64,000 bases of DNA from Phylloscopus collybita (Eukaryota > Chordata > Aves > Passeriformes > Phylloscopidae): NCBI GenBank assembly GCA_027886175.1, contig JAJNNQ010000137.1, positions 1,554,001-1,618,000 on the forward strand, given 5' to 3'. Positions 1-12,372 of this stretch are shown in pieces. The notes under the pieces are model-generated. The model saw nothing but the letters and a program-made list of their open reading frames with translations, did no database searches and was not told the origin of the DNA. Numbering within the stretch: position 1 is the first letter of the stretch; each line of letters opens with the position of its first letter. The position numbers and the translations under genes were made by a program.

Positions 1-1638
1 CTGAAATCTGCCTACAAACCTACATTAAACCACCTGATAATGATTTTTTAATCTGCTCCTTAAATAATAGCAATTTATGACCGCACACACCTGGAATCTT
101 GTTCCATCCAGCAAAAGATTCCTTTTTTTATTTTTAAAATTTAATTATTAAATACACATTTTCAACCAGCTGCTTATTTGCGCTGTTCTGCCTCACAGAG
201 GACAAAATAAATGTGGTTTTGTTGTATCCAGTGTGAGCAGGATTTTGCCACAGGATGGCTCTGCCTGCAGGTGTCCCTGCAGTCAGGTACAAGGTGATTC
301 CTGGATTTTTTTTTTTTGTAGGGAGGAAATCCATTTTTCCAGTAATGGCAACTCCTATCAGTGCTGTGTCAAATCCAGGTGCTACCTTTGAAAACAAAAC
401 CCAGTTTTCAAACCTTGCTTTTTTTGGCTTTTAAACCTTGGTCCATCTTCCTTGGAATTGTGGAGAACCTGTGTTTAATATTGATGATCTGGTTTTGGTA
501 TTAAATTTGGGTGGTTTTGAGAACCAGAGGTGGCTTTTTGAAGCTGTTCTTTCGAAAACACCCAAGCAAAGGTTTTGTTTATTAGAATTTTTTTGTGAAG
601 AAGCAACAAACCTGTTCCAGTGTCTCATTGACACCTGAAGTGCAGCATTCAGCTAATTGAAAACATGGCTATTCTTAATTATTTTTTTGCAGCTCATTGA
701 CATTCACAGGAATCTTGTTGCTGCAGCCCCATAAATATAATATTACTTTACAGGTTGTTATTTTGGTACTCAGTTCTCCTCTATTGGCATATTTATAGTC
801 TCCTGTATAAATGAATAATTTTATTTATTATTTATTCATTTGAACTTTGCTGTGTCTGCGTTACTGTACAAGTGTCAGGGATGGAAGAAACTCTTTTTTT
901 TGCTGAGTTTCTTACTTGCCAACCAAATCTTCCAGTTACTTTCACAACACAAGGAAGCAAACGTTTGGACAAACAGATTATTTAGTATTTTCTATACAAT
1001 ATTTCTCCCTTATCAGTGACAGATCAGGGCAATGAGCAGTGTCATTTCAGAGCAGTAAAATCCAGCTGGTTTCATGATTAATTATTTTGAGGGGAGACAG
1101 GGAGCCAAACCCAAAAATCAACCCAAGAAACGAACCAACTTCCCAAATAAATCAAATTTCCAGGGTAAAATCTTCCAATCAGAGGGATATCCTTGGAATA
1201 AATGTTATTGTGCTTTCTGATCACGGCAGGACAGAGGAAAAGGATTTAAGCTGACCTTAAATCCTGGTGGATGAGTTTTGTCTCTTCTGGCATTGCTGTG
1301 CCCTTGAGCTGTTGTGCTTTACACCCTGCAAACTCTGAATCGTCACAAATGGGGTGAGTGAATTCAGTCAGGAGGTTCTTCCATGGGTTTTGTTCCCTCC
1401 CATTGCCTTTCCAAAGTCACTTTTAGTTCCTGGTCATGGATAGAATCGTGGGGAACACGACTGGATTGTAAGAACTAAACTGAGTTCTCCTGAGCTTTAT
1501 GGAATATTAATTATATCTTCTCTTTGTCACTGGCCTGTTTTGCACACTAAGAATGTTCTGCAGATCTTCTGAGTTTTGGGGATCATGGGATAGTTAAGAC
1601 ATGGGATATTTGCATTGGGTATCCATGAAGATTCCTTA

Positions 1639-1820
1639 CAGATATGGAGAATGAGATATGGAATGTTAGATCTGGAATACAAGGTCTGGAATATTAGATA
1701 TGGAGTATGAGATTTGGAATATGCGATTTCGAATATGAGATATAGACTATTAGTTCTGGAATATGAGATGTGGAATATTAGATATGGATTATGAGATCCG
1801 GAACATTAGATCTGGAATGT
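1639..1820. repeat. 14-bp minisatellite, 13 phased units
   Basis: Thirteen units of consensus KAGATMTGGAATAT follow one another with no indel (unit starts at 1639, 1653 and so on to 1807). In the second half the first base alternates G and T from unit to unit, suggesting a 28-bp higher-order period. A 5'-truncated CR1 starts 8 bp after the array. Confidence 0.9.
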
Positions 1821-1828
1821 GAGATATT

Positions 1829-1995
1829 CTGGCACAAGTTTTCCAGAGAAACTTGAGTGTTCCTGGATCCCTGGAAGTGTCCAAGGTCAGGTTGGACACT
1901 GGGACTTGGAGCACCTGGGAGATGGTGGAAGGCGTTGGGGTTGGAATGAGATGATTTTTTCAGATCCCTTCCAACCCAAACCATTCCATGAATCC
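1829..1995 (+). mobile_element. CR1 LINE 3' end
   Basis: Matches the CR1 3' region from the CTGGCACA segment through CCTTCCAACCCAAACCATTC to the terminal ATTCCATG-like octamers. It is 5'-truncated and non-coding. Confidence 0.85.
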
Positions 1996-3363
1996 GTATT
2001 CAGGAGAGGATGGTTTGTGGGGGGAAACAAAACCTGCAGTGAATTTTAAGTGGTTCTGTAACCACGGGGTCTGGGGCATCATCAGGGATGATCTGTAAGG
2101 AGAAACAGACCATGATCCATACAAAACATGGGAATTTGGCTGTGGGATATTTCATGGAATGAGCTCTGGAAAACCTGTTTTAGTGAGGCAAGGCTGATTT
2201 AAGTGCTGGTGGACAAGGCATGCTCCATGGAATTCTGATGGAGAGGCTGGCAGAGGACAGAGTTTGATTCTTAAATCAAACTTGACTTTTTGGGGTATTT
2301 TTGAAGAAGTTGCACAAAAGACCCCAACAATTTCCAAGCAGTTTTGTCCATTTTTTCCAGATACACTTGATGTGCATGTGAAGATTTTTTTTGTATGCTT
2401 TCTGTTCACCATTATATAATAAATTTAATTTGAATTTTAATGTTTTTTTACATGCTTCAGGACATAGAAACACAGGTAAGCAGTTGAAAAAGGAAACAAG
2501 GGAAAATCCAAACTTTTTAATGTATCCCTTGGGTGTTTGCTAAAAAAACTCAAAAAATTAATCTTGACAAAGGGAATCAAGTCTTGTAATCTGTAAATAT
2601 GTGGTGTAATTGTTGTAATGACCTTTATTGGATAATTATTAGTCACTAAGGTTTTTTATTAAAAATGGTGAACCTGGAAAGTATTTGCACTGATAATTTA
2701 GGTGTTAAATCCTTCATAGCTTGTTAAAAATTGCTTCTCTGCTATTTACACTGCAAGACTTAGAGCTTTATATATTTTTAATAAATTCCTCTGTGCATGT
2801 GTGCTTTTTAAATGTATTTTCTAATTTTTAATGAGTCCCCTTAATCCTAGAAAATGGGAAATGCTACAGATAAAAAGCCAAAACCATCAATTTGTTGGGA
2901 GCAATGTCTCTTAAAAGAACAGTCAGGTCATAGTAGGATTCAAAAGATAAATATTTTAAAGTATTCTGTGTTATTTTAGATTATTGGACATGGGAGTGAT
3001 CCCATGGTCAAGTTTTTCAACTCAGTGGATACTTCAGCCAATCTGGGAGTTTTCAGAGCAGTGATTCTTAATTAAAAGAGGACAGCAGAGTTTTGGATGC
3101 ACTTTTTAGCAAATGTATAAAAGGATTTTGTTCTTCCCAAATATCCACATGTTTAGGATTAGGTTTTCCTAAGTTTAGAAGTGATTTGCCAAGTTAATTC
3201 AAATTAAAAAATAAAAAGAAATCCCAGCCTGGTGCATTCTGGTGAGGTTTCCAAATTCATTTGGGCAAAGTCGGGCAGAGCTGTTGAGGAGGGGAGGAAA
3301 AGGGCAGAACTATGGATAATATCCTTGATTCATTATTTTTATGTTTCTGTTCCTTTTTTTTAG

Positions 3364-3447
3364 GCCAAGCAGGTGGAAGAGAAGGAGAGGGAGCTGAGGA
3401 AACACGATGCCTACTACAAAGAGCAGCTGGCTCGGCTGGAAGAGAGG
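3364..3447 (+). CDS. CHCHD3: CHCHD3 (MIC19) internal coding exon, end of coiled-coil region
   Basis: An 84-nt exon of 28 codons lies between a T-rich acceptor ending in TTTTAG and the donor GTAAAA. It is phase 0 at both ends. The translation is highly charged and ends in DAYYKEQLARLEER, nearly identical to mammalian CHCHD3 (about human residues 124-151). The first half (AKQVEEKERELRKH) is more divergent but keeps the K/E-rich helical pattern of the central coiled coil. CHCHD3/MIC19 is a peripheral inner-membrane protein facing the intermembrane space. It links MIC60 in the MICOS complex to the outer-membrane SAM complex and maintains cristae junctions. The paralogue CHCHD6 is excluded because its matching segment differs at many positions. 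Because both ends are phase 0, skipping this exon would keep the reading frame. Confidence 0.95.
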
Positions 3448-6400
3448 GTAAAACCAATTTTTTCCCTTTTAATGAACATTTTTTTTCCCATTTTTTCCCC
3501 TTTTCTGTTCATTTCTGCTGCTGGTTATATTTACAAGATGACTTTTTTAAGGAGATAAAGATTAAAATTCTGGCCAGAAGGGTTATTTTTCCATTGCTGC
3601 TGCTGTTTCTGGCTTAATATTGACAAGGTGGAAGGTTTGATGGGAGAGTATTTGTTTTCTTTACTAACAAAGTTCTCACATTCGCTGTGGGATTTCATCT
3701 GTCACGGTAATTACAGACAGAAAAATGAAATAATGAGGTTATTTTATACCAACGCTGATGAAGAGCCAGTGGAAGTGAAGAAGTGTCACCAAGTAAAATA
3801 ATTTAAATTAAAGTAACAACAACAAAAAAAAGTGAAGTGTGAAGGGACATAGTGAATTTCTGCTTCCAGTGGGTGGAATTAGTGATTCCTCCATCAGCAC
3901 ATGGAGAGTTTAATTTTAATTCCAAGTTTATACCATGTTTAAAAAGCACTTCTGTGTCTTTATCTCATCTCAGACTTGAAATTAAACTGTAGAGAGCAGC
4001 TTGGGAAGCTGTGGGACTTGCTTACAGTGGCTTAACATATTGCTGTTAACATTCCTTTTCTTTACAGGGTATTATTTTATAGGATGTTAATTTCAAATAA
4101 TTACTGCTGTCATCATTTCCTGGCTCCCAGGTTGGTTGTAACCTCCAGCCTGAATACATTTGCCTCTTTTACCCCTCTGCCTCCTTCCTGAGCTTATATA
4201 TGGTGATGAATTCAGATTTTTTTTTTTTTTTGTTAGTTGGTTGTGAAAGTTATTAAACAAGATACATATTCATTGAGGCAGCTTAGCAGGCCAGAAGAAA
4301 ACCCCTTGTTTTTTTTTCTGGATTAGGAGGAAGAACGTGTTGCATGAATTATCAGTGTGTATAATTGGTGTTAATGAATATTTTAAATGGAGGGTACATC
4401 CGATACCATCTCGGTGTTTTGTCCTCCCTCTCTGAAGATGACATTAATGAAGTCCTGTGCTCTTGGCAATGAGAAGGAGTTTGAAAGGAGGAGAGGAAAT
4501 CAGTTTAATGATTCTAAATCGGTGCATTATTTAAACAGCTAAAAATTAAGATCCTTCCCCAAGAAAACTCCACAGAACACTTTCCTTTTTCTCCAGTTAC
4601 TGGCTTGGTGTTTGAGGAAGAGGCTTGGGTGGGATTTGCTCCAGACTGGATTTTTCTGGGGTGGTTGTAGCTGTGCTCTTAGTGTGGAATGATAATTCAA
4701 GGCAAAGGATGTCTGATAAACCATGGATCTTGGACAGCTTGTTCTTTCACCTTTTTTTACCTTTTACATCTTTTTTTTTTTTTTTTTCTTGGTCATTTTT
4801 CACATTTCACTGGTACAGTGGCTTCACTTCCTCCTGTTAGTGAAGACTCCAGTGTGTGTAAATACATTTTTGTGCTGTGCAAGGGAGATAATGAACTTTA
4901 AATAACTTTATTTGAGTTCTGCTGGAGTGCCACCCCTAGGGGATGTGAAAAAGGAAATTCTGCCATCTCTTGGTTTCTCTGCTTGGCTTGGAAATCCCCA
5001 GGATTCCAGCAAGTAGTTCTGAATTCCTTGTTTTATACCATGAGTGATGCTTGCTCTGCTTTCAGAGTGGAGTTTTTGTGGTACCAAGCCTTGTCTTTTC
5101 GTTCTGACTCCTTATTTGTGAGCTAAAATCCTCTGCTTTTCCAAGTTGTCATCCAGTTTGTCATCAAGGTAAATTTTCATCTCTCTCCTACACAAAAAAA
5201 GTGCTGCTCCAGCTCGGAGAGGAGCGAACTCTGTGTTCCAAATCTGACTTGGAATTTCTGCAGAGAGGGTGGAGATTGGGGAGTGAAAACCTGGACAAGC
5301 AGAGGGGTTACAGCTCCTGCAATCCCACCTTCCCCAAGGTCCTGACTGGGGTCATCTGTGAGCTTCTGTGCTGGGAATTTTGAAAATTGGGATGGAAATA
5401 GAACTTTAAAAAAAAAAAAAAGGAAGAGGAAGGTGTGGAAATGACAGAGCATGGAAGGAGGTTTGTTGTTCCTGAACTTGTCCTGATTTCAATGATTTCA
5501 GTGGAAGATGCACAGAGACAGAGCATGGGCTGCTCAGCAGAGGGAATTTCGGAACAGGAGGTGGGGTGGGAGCAAGTGGAGCTCAGAGAATTAATGTCAG
5601 GGTGAAGAAATGTTCAATCCGAGTCTGTCACCTGTGACAAAGAATGCTAATTACAATCTCAGATCATTCCCACATCAAATAAGCACACTTTAAAAACACT
5701 TCAGTTATGCCTATGTGGTATTTCTGGCTGTTGCATCATGGAGTGTCAGAGCTCATCTCGATGATTAATTGGCTTTTTGATTACTTAGCCTTTTCAATTA
5801 GAAGCTTCGTATTTGTGTTCTTCGGCGCTGCTGAAAAAACAATGCAGACGTTGATAATAAAGGGAGATGACAACAGGACAGATTAGTGTCAGCACAGCGT
5901 GCTCCTTATGGAGAAAATTATCCATATTCAGTGCCAGATGAAGCCTGTCAATTATAAAATATTTCAGTGACTGAGGGAAGATGCTCAACCTTTACAGGGT
6001 ATTATTAATACAGGACAAAATAACTGCGCACGAGTGACAGCTGCGATAGTAAAACATCAACAATTCCATTCTCTGGGGGAATAACTGTTCATAAATTTGG
6101 TTTATGTGCTAAAAACCTTTTGATACTTCCCCAAACCCCAGCAATTCCCCTAACAGCTGCCAGTGTTTCTAGGTCAAAGATAGCACATAAGCTATTAGTT
6201 ATTACATGCTCCACAGCAGCAGAGCAATAGCAGAGAGTTTAACAAAGCAGTTAAAGAACAACCTTCCCTTGCTCTGCATCTGACTGGGATGTGCAGCTGT
6301 GATTTAGGTGTTCACATGTGAGGTTTGGAGGGGAATTTGTCACTCCTTTTCGTTGTGCACCTACAGGATGAGGTGGTTCTTGACTACAGCAAAACCCAGA

Positions 6401-6459
6401 GATAAAACAGTGCTGAAGTCACTGAGCTCTGTGTGCCCCACACTGTGTTAATTATTCAC

Positions 6460-7163
6460 TCACAAGTGCAAGGTGCTGCACAAGGGTCAGGGCAATCCAA
6501 GCACAAATCCAGGCTGAGGGGAGGAAAGGATGGAGGGCAGCCCTGGGGGAAGGACTTGGGGATTTTGGTGAATGAGAAGCTGGACATGCCCTGGCTGTGG
6601 GCATTGGGACCCAGAATCCCCCATGAGCAGTGAGGGAGGGGTGGATTCTGTCCCTCACTCAGGTGAGACCTCACCTGCAGAGCTGCCCCAGCCCTGGGGA
6701 CACAGGACCAGGACCAGCAGCAGGACCTGGAGCTGCTGGAGAGAGTCCAGAGGAATCCATGGAGCTGCTCCAGGGCTGGAGCCTCTCTGCCCTGGGAGAG
6801 CTGGGGGTGCTTACCTGGAGAGGAGAAGGCTCCAGGGAGAGCTTCCAGAACATTCCAAGGCCTGAAGGGGCTTCAGGAGAGCTGCAGAGGGACTGGGGAC
6901 AAGACCTGGAGGGACAGGACACAGGGAATGGCTTCCCACTGCCAGAGGGCAGGGATGGATGGGAGCTTGGGCAGGAATTCCTGCCTGGGCTGGAATTGCC
7001 AGAGCAGCTGTGGCTGCTCCTGGATCCCTGGAATGTCCAAGGCCAGGTTGGACATTGAGGCTTGGAGCAGCATCCTGGGACAGTGAAAGGTGCCCCTGCC
7101 CATCACAGGAGGTGGAACTGGGTGATCCTGAAGGTCTTTTTTAACCCAGGCCATTCTATGACT
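6460..7163 (+). mobile_element. CR1 LINE, 5'-truncated, includes the end of ORF2
   Basis: This is the longest CR1 copy in the window. Its left end encodes a decayed remnant of the reverse-transcriptase C-terminus; KDLGILVNEKLDM is readable around 6550-6588, preceded by a degraded KVLH-type motif. The 3' UTR follows and ends in CCATTCTATGACTCT. The frame is broken and no protein can be made. The 235 bp after its 3' end are shared with the copy at 16345 (see findings). Confidence 0.92.
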
Positions 7164-7398
7164 CTCTGAGGAGAAAATAAATTTATTTTGGAATAAAGAA
7201 GAGCCCCAGTGTGAAATCAGAGCCCTTTTTCAAGGAATGCCATTCCTACCCTGTGTGCCACAGCTCAGGGTGTGGCTGTCCTTACTGAGTGCACTTCCCT
7301 GGAGCTGAAGCTCTTCCATTTCTGGTGTTTATAGGAAAAATTGTTGATATCTTCGCTGTCTTGTCCCTCTAATTCCAATGCAAAGGTGCAGTATTTTT
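6632..7398. repeat. Dispersed duplication, copy 1 (CR1 plus unique 3' flank)
   Basis: The CR1 3' half and about 235 bp of non-CR1 sequence beyond its end align with 16348-17091. Shared flank landmarks include CCCCAGTGTGAAA, GGAATGCCATTCC and CCCTCTAATTCCA. The shared flank ends near GGTGCAGTATTTTT. Confidence 0.85.
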
Positions 7399-8000
7399 GC
7401 CTGGTTTCAGTGCCAGTCCCAAGCCCCAGTGTCCATGGACTTTACTCATAACCAGCTCTGCATCTCCAGTGTCCCTTCGCTCTGCAGTTTCTAGTCCCCA
7501 TCAACACTTGCACACGATTTTCATGCAGAGCAGCTGACATCCCAGTTTTCCTTCACCCCGTTGCTTTTGCTTTACAAAACATTTTTTATGAAGGACACAT
7601 GACCCTCTCCTGCTTCTCGTTGTAGTTTTGGCATCACACAGACACTCAGTGAGCTGTGTCTGCTCCTGCTCTGTCTCTGAGACTGATGGGACTCCCCAGT
7701 TCCAATTTCCTCCAGCAAACTCAGCTATTTTCATGTTGCACTGCTTCCTAATGCTAATATGCATCATTAGGAGAATCCTGCCCCAAGTCATGGGAGCAGA
7801 AGGAAATTAATTTTAATACCCTGCTGTATGACACAACTACTTAGTTTATCAGTGTGAATGAACGAGATATGGATCCTCATATTAATCATAATACTTTCCA
7901 CTGGAGCCAAGTTTCTCTGCTCCTGAGTTTCCTAGAAATACTTTTAAGTGTTGAGCAGTTTGGATGTGAAAGTGGTTGTGGGGTGAGGTAGTAGGATTAT

Positions 8001-8373
8001 CCTGGAGCCCGAATCTGAGGGGTCAGGGAGCTGGGAAAGGGGCTGAGCCTGGAGAAAAGGAGGCTCAGGGGGGACCTTGTGGCTCTGCACAACTCCCTGA
8101 CAGGAGGGGACAGCCGGGGGGGTCGGGCTCTGCTCCCAGGGAACAGGGACAGGAGGAGAGGGAACAGCCTCAGGCTGGGCCAGGGGAGGTTTGGAAATTG
8201 GGAAAATTCCTTTCCTAAAAGAGTTGTCCAGCCCTGGCAGAGGTGGAGTCCACATCCCTGGAGGGATTTAAACAACTTGAGGATGTGGCACTTGGGGACA
8301 TGGCTCACTGATGGCCTTGATGATCTCAGAGGGCTTCTCCAGCCTAAACAATTCCACGATTCTGCCGTTCTGT
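8001..8373 (+). mobile_element. CR1 LINE 3' end (TGGCACTTGGGGACATGG subtype)
   Basis: Plus-oriented CR1 of the subtype with a GTGGCACTTGGGGACATGG core. It ends in AACAATTCCACGATTCTG. About 162 bp (8027-8188) are almost identical to the copy at 12107-12268. Confidence 0.9.
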
Positions 8374-11102
8374 AGGAATTTGGAGGTTTCAGTATTACCT
8401 TGGATTCAGTACACATTTAACAGCCTCGAAGTCACTGCTCTGACATTGGCCCAGTCCACAGTCCCCACACAGCCTTTGTGTGGGGACATTCCTGCTCCAC
8501 AGAGGGCTCAGTGCTGGATCCCAGCCTGGGCATCCAGACATTAAGTTCAGGAAATGTTGATCCACTTCTCTGCATCCGTTTTCCCCCTGACTTAAAACGT
8601 CGGGGAAGGATTTGCAAATCCCAAGCTCGGCACTTAATTTGGGGATTCTGCTTTCCATGGAGGCTGTCAAGGAGCATTAACCTTAAGGTAAGATGAGCAC
8701 ATGGAGCACAAAGCTCTGAGCTGATGGCACATTCTATCCCAGGTGTTAAATGGTATTATCCATCCTGCTTGCTACAGTAAATAGGATTTTGCTATTATGA
8801 TGTGTCAGGATTTTCAGAGAAATCAAATTTACTAGACACTAAACTGCCATCCTCACTGCTGAGCAGCTTTATTCTGGGATCTTGTATTCATCCTAATCCT
8901 GTTGGTAGGAAATGCTTATACCAATTGTGTGGGGAAATTATAACTTAATGATCTCTTCCTTTTTCTATTCAAGGCTTAGCGTGGCCCAACATGCTCTGCA
9001 GTGATAGCTCCAATGTTGAGCTGAGGAGCTGATCTGCAGCTTCCCAGCCAGGAATTGGCTTTTGTGGGAGTTTTCTCATCAGCAGAAGTGCTCAGGTGCC
9101 AACAATGCCAGCCCCACATTTGTTCAGATGCTTCAGAGCCTTGTTTACCTTTTCAGAGCTCAACGACTCAGTAGTCAGGAGCTGTTGGCTGGGCTTTTTG
9201 TAAAGTGGAGTTTGCAAGATGTAGATAGCAGAGGGGGGACTGGTACAAAGCGGGATAATAACCACAAACATTTTCATTCCCTACAAGGTAATTTAGCAAT
9301 TTAAAGGGGTTTTTTATGTTTCTATTTGTGTTCAGTTATCAGTCTGTTTACTGTTTGTGATCTCAGAGAATTCCAGGAGCAGAGGATGAATCTGCTCTCA
9401 CCTCTCGTGTTTAGAAATCTGTATTTGCCAGAGCAAACATGTTTACTCTCCCCACATTTGTGTGCATTCCTTCACACGTTCCAAAGCCAACTAGCAGGGA
9501 TGTAGGTGCATGTTTGGAGACTTGAGGCTGGATCCAGCCAAGTAGGAAATTATTTTGGCTGATGAGCACTTAGGGAAAAGGCAGGGACAGCTCAACAAAC
9601 CCGGTGTTCTCGTTCCTATGAAGGCATGGAATTATTCCAATATTCCCGAAATATCTGTGGTTTGAAAGAAAATAGTTCTATCATTCCCACTCTGCTCCTA
9701 TTTTTGAGATGCTCGCGGTGTTTATGTCCTGTTTCTATTTGCCTGGCTCTATTTCTCCTTCTGTATCAAATAAATAAATGTATATATGCACACACACACA
9801 CAGAGTCAATGCTTTAACTCCATTTCCAAGCACTTTTCCAATAGAAGCAATAAAATACATTACAGCTTCCATGTGATGAATTCCACTGACTGCCATATCA
9901 TCTCATTGTTAATGAATTGTGTTATTTCTGTGAAGTTAGTGGGGCCTTTTCCTTTTTAAATGGATATTCAGCTGCCACAGTGACTTCTTGCAGCTCTCCC
10001 AAATCGCTGCGGTGGGAGACTAGAGGAGAAAATCAAGATATATTCATTTCTCATTTTGTACTTGGGCCAAGAGACTTTTCTGTGTCTCAGCTCATGTGCT
10101 GCACCGGGGAGATAAAAGTAGGAGTTCATCAGACTTTCCCAGTGCTTTGTATTTCCACATTGCTCCTGAAAAACCACCCTTTCTAGCACTGACCACAGCA
10201 TAATGTTTTTGTCAGTTTAGCATAATAAAGCTGTCAACCCACCCTGTGATCTTGCCAATATTAGAAAATTCCTCTTTTCAGATTTCATTCTGTTTGGGGG
10301 ACAGAGCTTTTGTTGAATTGCTTCTAGCCTGGCAGGTTGAGATTAGGAAACTTGCTACCAATTACAATATCTGAAACCTCCACCTGATTGACAGCCCGGG
10401 CTGGAGTGTTGTATTTAATGCTCTGCCTCCATATCTTGCCCAGCCACAATCATTATTCTGAACAGTTGGGTCTCAGCCTTGATTTCATTTTTTTCCTCCT
10501 CATAATCTTTTATTTACCATTTCTGACTAAGGAGCTCAGATGTTTATTACTAAACACACACCTCAGCCGTGTGGTTTTTCCCCCCAAGTGCAGCAAAAAT
10601 GCAGAGTTTCATGTTTGCCATGAAAAATACCTGGTTCAGTCTCATCTTTCACTATCACATATCCAATCAATAGCAAGGCTGAAATGCTGTTTAATAACAA
10701 AATGAGGAGTTGTTCCACGCTGAATAGCAGCTATTGATGTTTCTCTAAATGTTTGTTTATAGATTATTTTTCCATTATGTATGTGTGTCTTTATAGAGAA
10801 CAAAAAAACCCCAGTGATAACCAATATTCCAGGATTTTTCCTGCTGTGCACTAAGACACCTGATAACTTTTAACTTTATGTGGAACCACAGTTTCATACA
10901 GGTTGTTGCAGCTTTTTATTTCTCCAGCATGTGCAAAAAAAAATAGGTTTAGAAAGGCTTCTGATTGTTTTGTAGTTTCACTTTGGGAAAAAAGATGGCT
11001 TAATTCCATATTTTTATTTTGAAAGAATTAGCACAAGTCCAAGGGGTGATGGTATCTGGATGGAAACTGATAACTCAGAGCCGTGGAACTGGGATGTGTT
11101 TA

Positions 11103-11198
11103 TAGAATCCCAGAATAATTTGGGTTGGAAGGCAGCTAAAAGCCCATCCTAAAAGCTGCCATGGGCAGGGACACCTTCCACTGTCCCAGGTTGCTCCA
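11103..11198 (-). mobile_element. CR1 3'-terminal segment, minus orientation
   Basis: Reverse complement of the last 95 or so bases of CR1 (AGAATCCCAGAATAATTTGG onward). It abuts a plus-oriented segment of the adjoining upstream part of the element. Confidence 0.88.
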
Positions 11199-11201
11199 AA
11201 A

Positions 11202-11484
11202 CATCTGGGAATGCCCAGCCTGGAGAGGAGAAGGCTCCAGGGAGAGCTTCCAGCACATTCCAGGGCCTAAAGGGGCTCCAGGAGAGCTGCAGAGGGACTG
11301 GGGACAAGGCCTGGAGGGACAGGACACAGGGAATGGCTTCAGGTTGGAAAAGGGGCAATTTGGATGGGATCTTGGGCAGGAATTCCTGCCTGGGCTGGAA
11401 TTCCAGAGCAGCTGTGGCTGCCCCTGGATCCCTAGAATATCAAAGGCCAGACTGGATATGGCTTGGAGCAGCCTGGGACAGTGA
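11202..11484 (+). mobile_element. CR1 internal 3' segment, plus orientation, inverted to its neighbour
   Basis: Covers CR1 from the TGGAGAGGAGAAGGCTCC block to GGAGCAGCCTGGGACAGTG and stops there, just where the minus segment on its left begins in element coordinates. Together they resemble one insertion with an inverted 5' part. Confidence 0.88.
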
Positions 11485-11965
11485 AATCCCAGTGAGGCCA
11501 AGTTTATCCAGTCACTTTTTGAGTCAAAATTCCAGCATTGCCTCAACCCCCCTTTGGTGACCGTGGGGTTTTTTTGAGTAGCTTCATCTGTGCTTTCCCC
11601 CTGCTCCTTCTTATGGAGAGAAAAAAAACAACAAAAAAACTGTCACGAGAGGGAAATGTTTTAAATAGGCAAAAAGGAACAAACTGAAGGAATTTTTTGA
11701 ATGTTAAAAGCTGTGTTTATCGCTTTGCATAGGATATGGCAAAATGTTTTAACATATGGGGAGTTAATGAATAAGCAGCTTTCGCTTCACCCGGGTCTGT
11801 TCCCTCCTCCCACCATCTTCGCATCACAAGCTGAAGTTTGGGAACAAATACTGTGCTAACTTAATGCTGGATTAAAGCAACCCTCAGGGAGGTGCTTTGC
11901 AGGATTTCTTCGTTGAGGTAACGTAATTAGGAATGATTACAACTTTAAATTGAAGTGGCCATTCC

Positions 11966-12372
11966 CCTGTGCTGGTCCTGCTGAGGGACCTCAAATGCTG
12001 GGGGCAGCTCTGGGCCCGTCAGGATGAGGAAGACCTGGAGGAGCTGGAGTGTGTCCAGGGAAGGGAATGGAGCTGGGAAGGGTCTGGAGCCCCAGGAGAA
12101 GCTGAGGGAGCTGGGAAAGGGGCTGAGCCTGGAGAAAAGGAGGCTCAGGGGGGACCTTGTGGCTCTGCACAACTCCCTGACAGGAGGGGACAGCCGGGGG
12201 GGTTGGGCTCTGCTCCCAGGGCACAGGGACAGGAGGAGAGGGAACGGCCTCAGGCTGGGCCAGGGGAGCCTCAGGGTGGATTTTAGAGAAAATTCCTCCA
12301 TGGAAAAGGCTGTCCATCCTGGCAGAGGTGGAGCTCCCATCCCTGGAGGGATTTCAAAGCCCTGTGGATGCA
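11966..12372 (+). mobile_element. CR1 LINE 3' region, part 1 (split by an LTR)
   Basis: Plus CR1 of the GTGGCACTTGGGG subtype. It breaks off at CCTGTGGATG, and the rest of the element continues at 13038, so the intervening DNA is a later insertion. Confidence 0.9.

Larger units (their letters stand above)
1..3363 (+). other. CHCHD3: CHCHD3 intron (3' part), upstream of the first visible exon
   Basis: This is AT-rich intronic DNA with no exon that fits CHCHD3. It holds the 14-bp minisatellite at 1639-1820 and one CR1 3' end at 1829-1995. In 1-1638 and 1996-3350 I see only unstructured sequence with scattered T-runs. The polypyrimidine tract of the next acceptor is at about 3345-3363. Confidence 0.8.

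Noticed and set aside
6433..6633. Functional CR1 reverse transcriptase
   Set aside because: Only the last part of the ORF2 region is present, with a disrupted frame around the readable KDLGILVNEKLDM motif.
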